Below, one piece after another: positions 29,201 through 36,774 of a stretch of 55,123 nt of DNA. Both the position numbers and the translations under genes were made by a program. Origin of the DNA: Deltaproteobacteria bacterium (GTDB lineage Bacteria; Desulfobacterota; JAFDED01); the NCBI GenBank assembly GCA_019310535.1, contig JAFDED010000016.1, positions 1 through 55,123 of the forward strand. The letters run 5' to 3'. Positions within the stretch are counted from its first letter, which is position 1. Every line of letters begins with the position of its first letter. The notes below the pieces were generated by a model. It did not search any database, was not told the DNA's origin, and saw nothing but the letters and a program-made list of their open reading frames with translations.

Positions 29201-31708
29201 GGGTTATCAAGTGATTCATCTTTCCTGGGTAATCAGACTCTTTCACGCCCACTTGCCCCCCCTCTTTATGAGGGAGATCACGGTAAGACTGATCCTGCTC
29301 CCGGTGTACCATCGCAGCAGGATCACCGGCAAGACTCTTCCGCACAAGTAATGTCGGATTATTTCGATAATATGGAACGTTTCCTTCAAGTACAACAGGA
29401 CATTATGCAGGCATTCTTGGCTTCAGCGGCGGAAGGCCTACCGCACGATGAGAAGAAACACATAAACTTCTCTGCTGATCCAGAACATCGGTCAAAAGCG
29501 GGGGAAGTTGCCAGTTCCACGTTACCCAGCTTATCGACAACTCCATTACAACCAGAAGATTCACCTTCTGATCCATTACTGGCAGCCCGTGGCGACAAAC
29601 CAGATATCCCGGTAATTCGAAACGAGGGAATACATGAGCATCTCCAGACGCTCGACCAGAAGCTGCTGGATATTGTCAGCAAAAAAACTGGTTATCCAAA
29701 GGAAATACTTAACCTCAATTTGGACATGGAAGCCGATCTGGGAATCGACTCCATCAAGCGTATCGAGATTCTTGGGGCATTCAGTGAGCAGCACGGTTTA
29801 ACGCTGGATCAGAATATGGAGCAGTTTGCGGGATTGAAAACACTGCAACAAGTGATTGATTTTCTGCGATCACATCTCGAGACTCCAGGCTGCACATCTG
29901 CAGGTCAAATGGAGACCAAAGACAAAGTGGAGGATGGAAACGCGGGGATGCCCCTGTCAACCAGTGTGAAGCCATCTTCTTTCCCCCTGATTGGGGAAGT
30001 GATTTCCATGGTTCCAGGTCACGAGCTGGTGGCACGTCGAAGGGTCAGCCTGGATGAGGATCTCTATCTCCGTGATCATACTCTCTGGGGCAATATCTCC
30101 AGATTGGACGATACATTGAGACCCTTAGCCGTGATGCCCCTGACCATGAGTATGGAAATTCTCGCCGAAGCAGGCGCCGTGATTATTCCTGAACAAGTAC
30201 TCATCGGCATGAAGAACATCCGGGCTTATCGATGGATCGCCCTGGAAAATAGCTTCGTTACTTTGCAAATTGTGGCCCGCCAAAGGACAGAGGCCAATAA
30301 CGAGGTTGAGGTCAAAATCCATATTTTAGAGGAGGGCAAAACCCCATCAGCCAACCCGGTCGTGGAAGGGACAATGGTCTTTGGGTCCTCCTATCCTGAA
30401 CCTCCAGTCGCCGATGACTTCTCGCTCAGCGGCGAAAGAGCTTCCAGATGGACTTCGGGGCGCCTTTATACCGAAGGGATGTTTCACGGCCCATGCTGGC
30501 AAGGCGTCTCGTCTATTGATCGCTGTGGTGAAGATGGTGCCATCGCCACCCTGGAGGTATTGGCCTCCAATGAATTTTTCTCTTCATTCAGGAACCCCGG
30601 ATTTGTCACAGACCCCATTGTGCTGGACGCTGCAGGGCAAATCGTTGGCTTTTGGACTAAAGAGCATCTGGAAACGAGCTTTATCGTGTTTCCCTTCCGT
30701 TTAAAGGCGCTGCACATATTTAGACCTCAGCTTCCTGTAAATCAGAAGGTAAAATGCCGGGCTCGGATTCGGTTAGTGGGTACTCAGCAGGTCAGTTCAA
30801 ATTTCGACATAATCGGTGACGATGGGCGGCTCTGGATGCGCCTGGAGGAATGGGAAGACAAGCGATTCGACCTGCCAACCGAGGCTTATTCTTTTCTTCT
30901 CTCACCTATCAAAGTAATACCGAACAGGCGGTGGGAATTGCCCGTATCCTCTTTTTCAAACTCCTCTTTATGTTTGTGTTTTCGGAGTAAAATGCTTTTT
31001 CTGCGTGATGAACCCTTCTGGAGGCAGGTGTTCGCTCATCTTATCTTGAACCATAATGAGAGGGAAACTTTTCGCAAGTTGGGAAAATCGGAAAAGCGAC
31101 GAACTCAGTGGCTCATGGGAAGGTCGGTCGCAAAAGATGCAGTCCGCGTGCTACTCAAACAACACTACGACATAGAGTTAGGCCCTGCTGATGTGGAGAT
31201 TGGACAAGATGAGTACGGACGTCCGGTGCCGCAGGGAGCATGGGCTCAGACAATAGAGCTCGTGCCGGTCCTTTCTTTGGCCCACACCAACGGAATCGCG
31301 GTGGCCATTGCTGGTCTATTGAATCCGGACCAGGGGATTGGGATCGATATTGAACAGGTTCGGTCCCTCGAAGAAGGATTCGAGACCACAGCCTTTACTC
31401 CAGAAGAGTTAGATTTGCTGAATTCGGTCGAAGTTTCAGCGCGTCAGCAGTGGGTGATTCGACTCTGGTGTGCCAAAGAGGCTTTGGCCAAGGCGTTGGG
31501 ACGGGGGTTGATCCAGGGGCCTCAGAGTCTAATTGTACGGGAGTTGAATATCCATACGGGCGATGTGAAGACAGCTTTGCAGGGAAACCTTGCAGCAGAA
31601 TTTCCAGGGTTTTCTCAGTCAGCAGTGGTTGTCCATACTGTTCTGGAAGAAAACTACATTGTTGCCAGCACTATTTGTGAAAGGGTTAAACATGCCCGAA
31701 GTGATTAG
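26210..31708 (+). CDS. Type I PKS/PUFA-like synthase: KS-AT-ACP-DH-PPTase
   Basis: The 1832-residue partner synthase starts with a ketosynthase (about 20-480; Cys224, His359, His399, the last in SMISHT instead of the usual IGHT). The acyltransferase (about 590-900) has Ser697 in GHSTGEY, but RPYHTP replaces the common AFHSP, so its substrate may differ from that of the first protein. The ACP has Ser1181 in GIDSIKR. The dehydratase (about 1260-1540) has His1290 and Asp1473 in LDAAGQ. A C-terminal Sfp-type phosphopantetheinyl transferase has GIDIEQV (Asp1713, Glu1715) and WCAKEALAKA. A built-in PPTase means that the pair can activate its own carriers, as in enediyne synthases. There is no KR or ER, so these must be supplied by the first protein. 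ATG 26210 has AGGAG upstream. Confidence 0.93.
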   Translation: MSSFEFPEQNRSKDIVKQEDVAITGMACLFPGAPDLQTYWQNIVSKVDAITDPPSEAWDPDVYHDPDSTEEDRVYCKRGGFIGPLAHFNPLKYSVMPTAVEGGEPDQWLALQLAYDALADAGYLDRPSEAHRTAVILGKGTYLNRGNLNMVQRGLVVDQTLEIVKTLLPELTEDQLRHIRQELRQGLPPFNTETASALIPNIIVGRIANRLDLMGPCYTVDGACASSLLAIEIAMRDLLAKKIDLAIVGGAQVSTWVPIVALFCQINALSRRQQIRPFDEDADGTILGEGIGIIVLKRRSDAERDRNRIYALIKGVGSSNDGRGLSVLAPRIEGEELALRRAYEMAGISPRTIGLIEAHGTGTPAGDVTEIQALSRVFGSQYGKPPWCAIGSVKSMISHTMPAAGIAGVIKAALSLYHKVLPPTINVDKPNPKLELEKTPFYINTETRPWIHGSHKAPRRAGVNAFGFGGINAHIVLEEYTNDDEASGQSYTHHWESEVFILEGKSRSALIERAQHLQRILSHESRLHLKDLAFSLNTELGEAAYRLALVASSMTDLKKKLEYAMSRLNDESCKKIKDIKGIYFLDQPLSPENKIAFLFPGEGAQYVNMLADLCIYFPEVRACFDRLDGIFIEHARGYLPSDFTFPPPVFSVAERKTAEERIWKMDGAIEAVLAANDALFALLNHLEIRPDMILGHSTGEYSALSASGIFSLSSVSDNGQRVRELNQSYEQVAAKGGIPHALVIAVGADSERMASLIDPIDAEIYIGMNNCPHQTIIVGIEAEIQKAIDELNRQGLIYQILPFDRPYHTPLFQSYTQNLQQLFDSWPVHSPTIQIYSCATSAPYPTNPDDIRKLMVETWIRSVDFQKTIEKMYEDGGRIFLEVGPKGNLTAFVDDILRGRNHIAVPVNVEHRPGITQINHMVGILAAHGVSMKLDYLYRRRAPQRVSLGKISEEREKDNNMQQMGRKLAIGSPMMRISSETAKRLRNQGSHHQPDSKGLSSDSSFLGNQTLSRPLAPPLYEGDHGKTDPAPGVPSQQDHRQDSSAQVMSDYFDNMERFLQVQQDIMQAFLASAAEGLPHDEKKHINFSADPEHRSKAGEVASSTLPSLSTTPLQPEDSPSDPLLAARGDKPDIPVIRNEGIHEHLQTLDQKLLDIVSKKTGYPKEILNLNLDMEADLGIDSIKRIEILGAFSEQHGLTLDQNMEQFAGLKTLQQVIDFLRSHLETPGCTSAGQMETKDKVEDGNAGMPLSTSVKPSSFPLIGEVISMVPGHELVARRRVSLDEDLYLRDHTLWGNISRLDDTLRPLAVMPLTMSMEILAEAGAVIIPEQVLIGMKNIRAYRWIALENSFVTLQIVARQRTEANNEVEVKIHILEEGKTPSANPVVEGTMVFGSSYPEPPVADDFSLSGERASRWTSGRLYTEGMFHGPCWQGVSSIDRCGEDGAIATLEVLASNEFFSSFRNPGFVTDPIVLDAAGQIVGFWTKEHLETSFIVFPFRLKALHIFRPQLPVNQKVKCRARIRLVGTQQVSSNFDIIGDDGRLWMRLEEWEDKRFDLPTEAYSFLLSPIKVIPNRRWELPVSSFSNSSLCLCFRSKMLFLRDEPFWRQVFAHLILNHNERETFRKLGKSEKRRTQWLMGRSVAKDAVRVLLKQHYDIELGPADVEIGQDEYGRPVPQGAWAQTIELVPVLSLAHTNGIAVAIAGLLNPDQGIGIDIEQVRSLEEGFETTAFTPEELDLLNSVEVSARQQWVIRLWCAKEALAKALGRGLIQGPQSLIVRELNIHTGDVKTALQGNLAAEFPGFSQSAVVVHTVLEENYIVASTICERVKHARSD

Positions 31709-31982
31709 AAAAGCTATTTTCGACACTGTCCTTGGGATTCTGAATCGGCTGGCGGACGATTGGGAGTACTCCGGAGAGATCACTCCCAGCACCCTTCTCG
31801 TGGCTGATCTGGGACTTGAATCTATCGACGTTGTGGTTCTAGGAACGACTATCCAAAAACACTATAACCAGTTACTGCCCTTTGCAGAGTTCTTTGCTGA
31901 GATCGGACAACGTGAGGTTCGCGACATTCGTATTGATGAGTTTGTTGAGTTCATTTATCAACATTTGGACAGAGGGCAATAG
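31692..31982 (+). CDS. Free-standing acyl carrier protein
   Basis: The 96-residue protein has the ACP four-helix pattern and the phosphopantetheine serine in LGLESIDVV (about residue 44). ATG 31692 lies inside the end of the second synthase (17-base overlap), indicating coupled translation. It could hand the finished chain from the megasynthases to the downstream tailoring enzymes, or prime the synthase. Compared with the ACPs inside the synthases (DSIKR) its motif differs, so it probably plays a separate role and is not a lost module. Confidence 0.85.
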   Translation: MPEVIRKAIFDTVLGILNRLADDWEYSGEITPSTLLVADLGLESIDVVVLGTTIQKHYNQLLPFAEFFAEIGQREVRDIRIDEFVEFIYQHLDRGQ

Positions 31983-32032
31983 AGAGACATGAGTTAAGTT
32001 CTTTAAAACCGAGCTATAGGTAGGAGAGGGTC

Positions 32033-33643
32033 GTGAAAAAACGGACTGTGCTCATTGGACTGGATGGCGCCACTTTTGCTATCCTCGATCCATTCATTAA
32101 CGCAGGAATTATGCCCTTCCTGAAAGAGTTCGTGGCATCAGGGGTGAGTGCGGAGCTCCTCTCAGTCATCCCACCCTTGACACCACCGGCTTGGACCTCA
32201 CTGGTAACGGGCAGAAGCCCCGGTCATCATGGAATCTTCGACTTTTTCCTCAAGGAAGAGAAAAACCAACACATCCGTATTGCCACCTCCCAGGATGTGC
32301 TTTGTGAGACAATCTGGTCCATTGCCAGTCAGCACGGACAGAGGGTCACCGCTCTGAATTTCCCCTTAATGCTGCCGCCGCCTGCGATTAATGGTAATGT
32401 TCTATCCGGCGGTTGGATGACATGGCGGCAATTGCGGCTTGGCTGTTATCCCGATGATCTCTACGATAGGCTCAAAGCGCTTCCGGGCTTTAACCCATGC
32501 GAGCTGGCCATGGATATGGCCCATGAGGAAAGGGCAATAGAGGGATGTCGTCATGAAGAATACGAGGATTGGATTAAATTACATATTCGCAGGGAACAGC
32601 AATGGTTCAACGTCCTGAAGTATTTGATGCGTGAGGATCCTTGTGAGCTGACAGCCATACTCTTTGATGGTATCGACAAGATTCAACACTTGTGCTGGCG
32701 CTTCCTGGCCCCTGATCACGTGAATGAGATACTTTCGCCTTGGGAGCAACGGATTCGAAACCTTTGTATGGAATATTTTTCCAAACTGGATCAGTTGCTA
32801 GCGGAGATAGCTGAGCTTGCCGGTCCTGACTCTACGTTTGTGCTGGCTTCCGATCATGGTTTTGGCGCTCAAAAAGCGACCTTTTTCGTTAACACCTGGT
32901 TGGAGCGCAACGGCCATCTGGCGTGGGCCAACAATGCACCTCCAAAGGAGAGCGCATCAGCGGTCCTGGGCATGGGTCAGCTCGCACGCCATGTGTATCT
33001 CCTCAACTGGGAGAAGACTGTGGCCTATGCAGCAACCCCAAGCAGTAACGGCATTCATATTGTGGTAGCTGGCAGTGGAAATGAAAGAGGCATTCCAGAG
33101 GCAAACTATGAGTCGTTGCGCAATAAATTAATTAAGTCGCTCTATAGCCTTGTCAACCCGGCTACGGGTGAACACGTGGTGGCCCATGTCTGGACACGTG
33201 AAGAGGCGTTTGACGGGCCGTACATGCATCTTGCGCCTGATCTTACCCTGAGCCTGAAGGACGGAGGGTTCGTTTCAATCCTTGCGTCTGATCTCCCCGT
33301 CAAGCTCCGGAGCAAACCGGCCGGCACTCATCTTCCAGAAGGTGTCATCCTGGCCAGAGGACCCGGCATAAGGAAGGGGATTGCCCTGCCACAATTGTCG
33401 ATTCTTGATGTTGCGCCTTTGTTACTTTACACCTTAGGATTGACGATTCCTCGAGATATGGAGGGGCGGATGCCCGAAGAAGTTTTTGAACCATCCGTGC
33501 TGCGGCTACGTCCTGTTCGGGCGGGCGAACCATCCGAACCTGTACGCCCCGTCGAACGAGAAGGTACTGATAAAGTAGTGTTTGATGCCGATGCAGAGGC
33601 TGAATTTGCGGCACGACTGAGAGCCTTAGGCTACATGGAATGA
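32033..33643 (+). CDS. Alkaline-phosphatase-superfamily phosphodiesterase/hydrolase
   Basis: The 536-residue protein starts at GTG 32033 behind TAGGAGAGGG. It has the nucleotide pyrophosphatase/phosphodiesterase fold. Metal-binding Asp11 lies in IGLDGATF, and the predicted nucleophile Thr50 in PPLTPPAWTSLVTG. A second metal motif is ASDHGFG, and a C-terminal histidine lies in GTHLPEGV. No signal peptide is seen, so it probably works in the cytoplasm or at the membrane face. In this operon it may cleave a phosphoester or transfer a headgroup on the lipid-like product. It could equally act on a nucleotide-activated intermediate. Related AP-fold proteins are common beside glycolipid genes. Substrate unknown. 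Confidence 0.82.
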   Translation: MKKRTVLIGLDGATFAILDPFINAGIMPFLKEFVASGVSAELLSVIPPLTPPAWTSLVTGRSPGHHGIFDFFLKEEKNQHIRIATSQDVLCETIWSIASQHGQRVTALNFPLMLPPPAINGNVLSGGWMTWRQLRLGCYPDDLYDRLKALPGFNPCELAMDMAHEERAIEGCRHEEYEDWIKLHIRREQQWFNVLKYLMREDPCELTAILFDGIDKIQHLCWRFLAPDHVNEILSPWEQRIRNLCMEYFSKLDQLLAEIAELAGPDSTFVLASDHGFGAQKATFFVNTWLERNGHLAWANNAPPKESASAVLGMGQLARHVYLLNWEKTVAYAATPSSNGIHIVVAGSGNERGIPEANYESLRNKLIKSLYSLVNPATGEHVVAHVWTREEAFDGPYMHLAPDLTLSLKDGGFVSILASDLPVKLRSKPAGTHLPEGVILARGPGIRKGIALPQLSILDVAPLLLYTLGLTIPRDMEGRMPEEVFEPSVLRLRPVRAGEPSEPVRPVEREGTDKVVFDADAEAEFAARLRALGYME

Positions 33644-33661
33644 TTGCGGAAAAAGTGAACA

Positions 33662-34522
33662 ATGCCAAACGCACTCCTGAATGGGATAAATATTCATTAC
33701 TTGCAGGTCGGTAAAGGTCCGCCCGTGGTGCTTATTCACGGACTGGGAGGAAATCTGGCTGTCTGGTTCCTGCGATTAGTTGGACAGCTACAGGCCGAAT
33801 TCTTCTTGACGGCTTATGATTTGCGCGGACATGGTAAAAGCGACGTACCACCTACCGGCTATACCACGCCAGACATGGCGGAAGACCTGAAGGGCCTGCT
33901 GGATGCCCTCGGGTTGGAGAAAGTGCATCTCGTTGGTCATAGCTGGGGGGCTGATATAGCCATGCACTTTACCATACTCTATCCGGAACGGGTGATGAAA
34001 TTGATCGTGGTGGAGCCTAATATTGCCGCTTTAATTGATTGGAGAAAAAGCAAGGATTGGGAAGGTTGGGCTTATTGGGCAAAAAGGCTCGAGGAGTTTG
34101 GAATTCATGTGCCTCGCGAAAAATGGCATGATGTCGACTATATGCTGAGGCAAACAGTTCATATTCCCATAAGATATGGTCCTTTCAAGGGCCGACCACG
34201 CCGGAAAATGCCATTGTTGAGGCTGCTTGATACCACCACCATTGTCGAGGATTATGAGAAGGTTGCCGGGATGACTCTGGATAAAGTTGAAAAAATCAGT
34301 CGTCCCACTCTGGCATTATATGGCAAGAAATCACACTTCCTCGTTACCTACGAGTACCTGCGTGATCATGTCCCTGACTGTAATACGTGTCTTCTGCCGG
34401 AGAGCGACCACTATGGGCCTTTAGAACACCCGGAGATGGTTGTGGAGCACCTGAGGAGATTTCTCAATTCAGGAGAGGATTTTCGCAACCTCCATATACA
34501 GGAGACAGAGCGTGGTAAATAG
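33662..34522 (+). CDS. Alpha/beta-hydrolase
   Basis: The 286-residue protein has a canonical alpha/beta-hydrolase pattern. The oxyanion loop is VLIHGLGG near residue 25. The nucleophile elbow GHSWGAD is near 95, the late aspartate is in the second half, and the catalytic histidine is in ESDHYGPLEH near 260. It has no signal peptide. Standing right after the synthases and ACP, it is a candidate thioesterase-like releasing enzyme, since neither synthase carries a TE domain. Ester hydrolysis during tailoring is the alternative. Confidence 0.85.
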   Translation: MPNALLNGINIHYLQVGKGPPVVLIHGLGGNLAVWFLRLVGQLQAEFFLTAYDLRGHGKSDVPPTGYTTPDMAEDLKGLLDALGLEKVHLVGHSWGADIAMHFTILYPERVMKLIVVEPNIAALIDWRKSKDWEGWAYWAKRLEEFGIHVPREKWHDVDYMLRQTVHIPIRYGPFKGRPRRKMPLLRLLDTTTIVEDYEKVAGMTLDKVEKISRPTLALYGKKSHFLVTYEYLRDHVPDCNTCLLPESDHYGPLEHPEMVVEHLRRFLNSGEDFRNLHIQETERGK

Positions 34523-34594
34523 TACCCTCATCAAGCACATACGGCCTTTCCTTCAGGGGAAGAAAGAACCGGCATGATCTAAGGAGCGTGGAGT

Positions 34595-35467
34595 ATGAGC
34601 AACAGCGTACTGGTTACCGGAGCCTCTACGGGCCTTGGATTGGAGATAGCCCTGTACCTGGCGGAGCGGGGATTTGAAGTTTACGCGTCCATGCGCGACT
34701 TGAGACGGCGGGCAGGTATGGACAAGGCAGCAGCACATCGAGAGATCCAGCTTCATGTGCTGCAGCTTGATATAAGAAAGAAGAATGAAATTGATAAGGC
34801 GATGCGAACGGTAGTAGAGCGATCGGGAGGAATCTACGCACTGGTGAACAACGCGGGTATCGGCCTGCGAGGCTATTTCGAGGACCTCTCCGAAGAGGAG
34901 ATTCGCTCGGTTTTCGAGACCAATGTATTCGGTACCATGGCGATGACAAGAGCGGTTTTGCCCCACATGCGTGCTGCAAAACAGGGACGCATTGTGTTTG
35001 TTACCTCTGTTGGCGGACTGATTGGCTCACTCGCTGTGAGTGCTTATTGCGCGACGAAGTTCGCTCAGGAGGGGTTCGGCGAATCACTTGCTCAAGAACT
35101 CGTGCCATTCGGGATTCACGTAAGCCTCGTTGAGCCGGCCATTATAAAGACCGAGCGGTGGGGAGCAAATCGGGCTGTTGCCAGAGGGGCCCTCAATCCT
35201 CAGAGTCCTTACCATGCATGGTTCCGCGGATCGGAAAGCCTTGCCGATCACCTTGTGGAGACCTCCCCTACAAAGCCTGTTGATGTAGCGCGTGCTGTGC
35301 ATAGGGCTTTGATTGCCCGGCGCCCCAGCTTGAGATATATGGTGGGGCGTAGGGCGAGCTTGGTGATGATGCTCAGGCGCTACTTGCCTGGCGGACTCTT
35401 TGAGCGGCTCTATTTCGGTGAGGCGGTCCGTCGGGTGACCAAAACCGGGCAGCGCATGGCGCAGTGA
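34595..35467 (+). CDS. Short-chain dehydrogenase/reductase
   Basis: The 290-residue classical SDR has TGASTGLGLEIA for cofactor binding, NNAGIG, and a catalytic Ser plus YCATK. It has an extended C-terminus of about 50 residues that is basic and hydrophobic and may associate with the membrane, as in retinol- or steroid-dehydrogenase-like SDRs. It probably oxidises or reduces a hydroxyl or keto group on the lipid product. GGAG lies upstream. Its end overlaps or touches the glycosyltransferase start. Confidence 0.88.
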   Translation: MSNSVLVTGASTGLGLEIALYLAERGFEVYASMRDLRRRAGMDKAAAHREIQLHVLQLDIRKKNEIDKAMRTVVERSGGIYALVNNAGIGLRGYFEDLSEEEIRSVFETNVFGTMAMTRAVLPHMRAAKQGRIVFVTSVGGLIGSLAVSAYCATKFAQEGFGESLAQELVPFGIHVSLVEPAIIKTERWGANRAVARGALNPQSPYHAWFRGSESLADHLVETSPTKPVDVARAVHRALIARRPSLRYMVGRRASLVMMLRRYLPGGLFERLYFGEAVRRVTKTGQRMAQ

Positions 35468-35472
35468 ACTCA

Positions 35473-36774
35473 ATGGCCAGGTTTTTATTCACTGTATGGC
35501 CATTTGCGGGCCATTTCTTTCCCCAAATTGCCATTGCGCACGCTCTTCGCGAGCGGAGTCATGAATGCGCCTTTTACACAGGCATTCGTGCCTGCAAGGT
35601 CGTAGAAGATGAAGGGTTCCAGTGTTTTCCGTTCAGGCATGTGGACGAGGAACAGCTCTATCAGGTCATGTTCTCTCAGCAACGCGGCTCCTTGCAGTGG
35701 AAAGGGCTTTTTCAATTAAATACCACATTGCGTAAATGGCTTGTTGATACGATTCCACAGCAGGTGCAAGACTTGGAGGCAGTGTTTGACAACTGGCGGC
35801 CGGATGTGGTGGCATGCGACCCTACCATGTGGGCCCCTATTCTCATATTCTATGAGAGGCTTGGAATTCCGGTGGCAGTTTCTTCATTTGTCCCTGCTTG
35901 CATGCTGCCGGGGCCGGATGCTCCGCCTTTCGGATTAGGTTTGCCGCGCCCTAATAAGTGGTGGACGTGCTTGCTGGCACAGGTGGTGAGGTTGGCCACA
36001 GATTTATTTGCAGTGAAATTCAGACGCGCCGCAAGTGGTTTGCGTCAACAGTATGGTTTGCCGCCTCTGAAGGTTTCTGTCACTGCATACACTGGACAAA
36101 TGCCTCTTTACCTCGTACCCAGCGCACCGGAGTTCGATTACGAGCGGCGCGACTTGCCCCCATCGGTACACTATGTGGGCCCCTTCATTTGGAACAAGCC
36201 GCGCTATGAGGCACCAGCCAGTTGGCTGACGCAGCTCCCCCGAGATCAGCCATGGGTACACGTAACAGAGGGTACGATGCACGTGGGGGACCCGTTTGTG
36301 CTGAGGGCAGCGGCCAGAGGCCTGGCCGATCTGCCGATGCAGGTGATCATGACAACAGGTGGGGATCGAAATCCGGCAGAATTAAACATAGCACCGGCGG
36401 CTCGGAATATTCACATTGTGCCGTGGGTTTCACACAGTGAGCTCTTACCCAACACGGATTTGGTGGTCACTACTGGAGGAGCGGGAACAGTTTTGGCTGC
36501 CTTGTGCGCTGGAGTGCCATTGATAATCATTCCCACTGAGTGGGACAAACCGGAGATTGCGCAACGGGTGGTGGAAGCTGGGGCAGGCCTACGCTTACCG
36601 CCTAACCGCTGCACGCCCAAGCGACTTCGTACAGCGGTCGAGCGTATATTAGGAGAACAATTGTTCAAGAAGAAAGCGCAAAGGCTTGGCAATATTTTCT
36701 CCCGTCACAGGGGGGCAGCTCGGGCCGCCGAGTTGCTGGAAAACTTAATCATGGATCGGGAGAGGCTGAAATGA
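35473..36774 (+). CDS. GT1-family glycosyltransferase
   Basis: The 433-residue GT-B enzyme is of the UDP-glycosyltransferase/MGT type. The N-terminal acceptor domain has GHFFPQIAIAHAL, whose histidine is the usual catalytic base. The nucleotide-sugar-binding segment GGAGTVLAALCAGVPL is followed by IIPTEWDKPEIAQRV. The normally histidine-containing HGGxGT is TGGAGT here, a change in a donor-binding position. Family members glycosylate sterols, macrolides and lipids, which fits attachment of a sugar to a PKS-derived lipid. ATG 35473 is preferred; GTG 35464 overlaps the SDR gene. Its stop overlaps the next gene as ATGA. Confidence 0.88.
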   Translation: MARFLFTVWPFAGHFFPQIAIAHALRERSHECAFYTGIRACKVVEDEGFQCFPFRHVDEEQLYQVMFSQQRGSLQWKGLFQLNTTLRKWLVDTIPQQVQDLEAVFDNWRPDVVACDPTMWAPILIFYERLGIPVAVSSFVPACMLPGPDAPPFGLGLPRPNKWWTCLLAQVVRLATDLFAVKFRRAASGLRQQYGLPPLKVSVTAYTGQMPLYLVPSAPEFDYERRDLPPSVHYVGPFIWNKPRYEAPASWLTQLPRDQPWVHVTEGTMHVGDPFVLRAAARGLADLPMQVIMTTGGDRNPAELNIAPAARNIHIVPWVSHSELLPNTDLVVTTGGAGTVLAALCAGVPLIIIPTEWDKPEIAQRVVEAGAGLRLPPNRCTPKRLRTAVERILGEQLFKKKAQRLGNIFSRHRGAARAAELLENLIMDRERLK

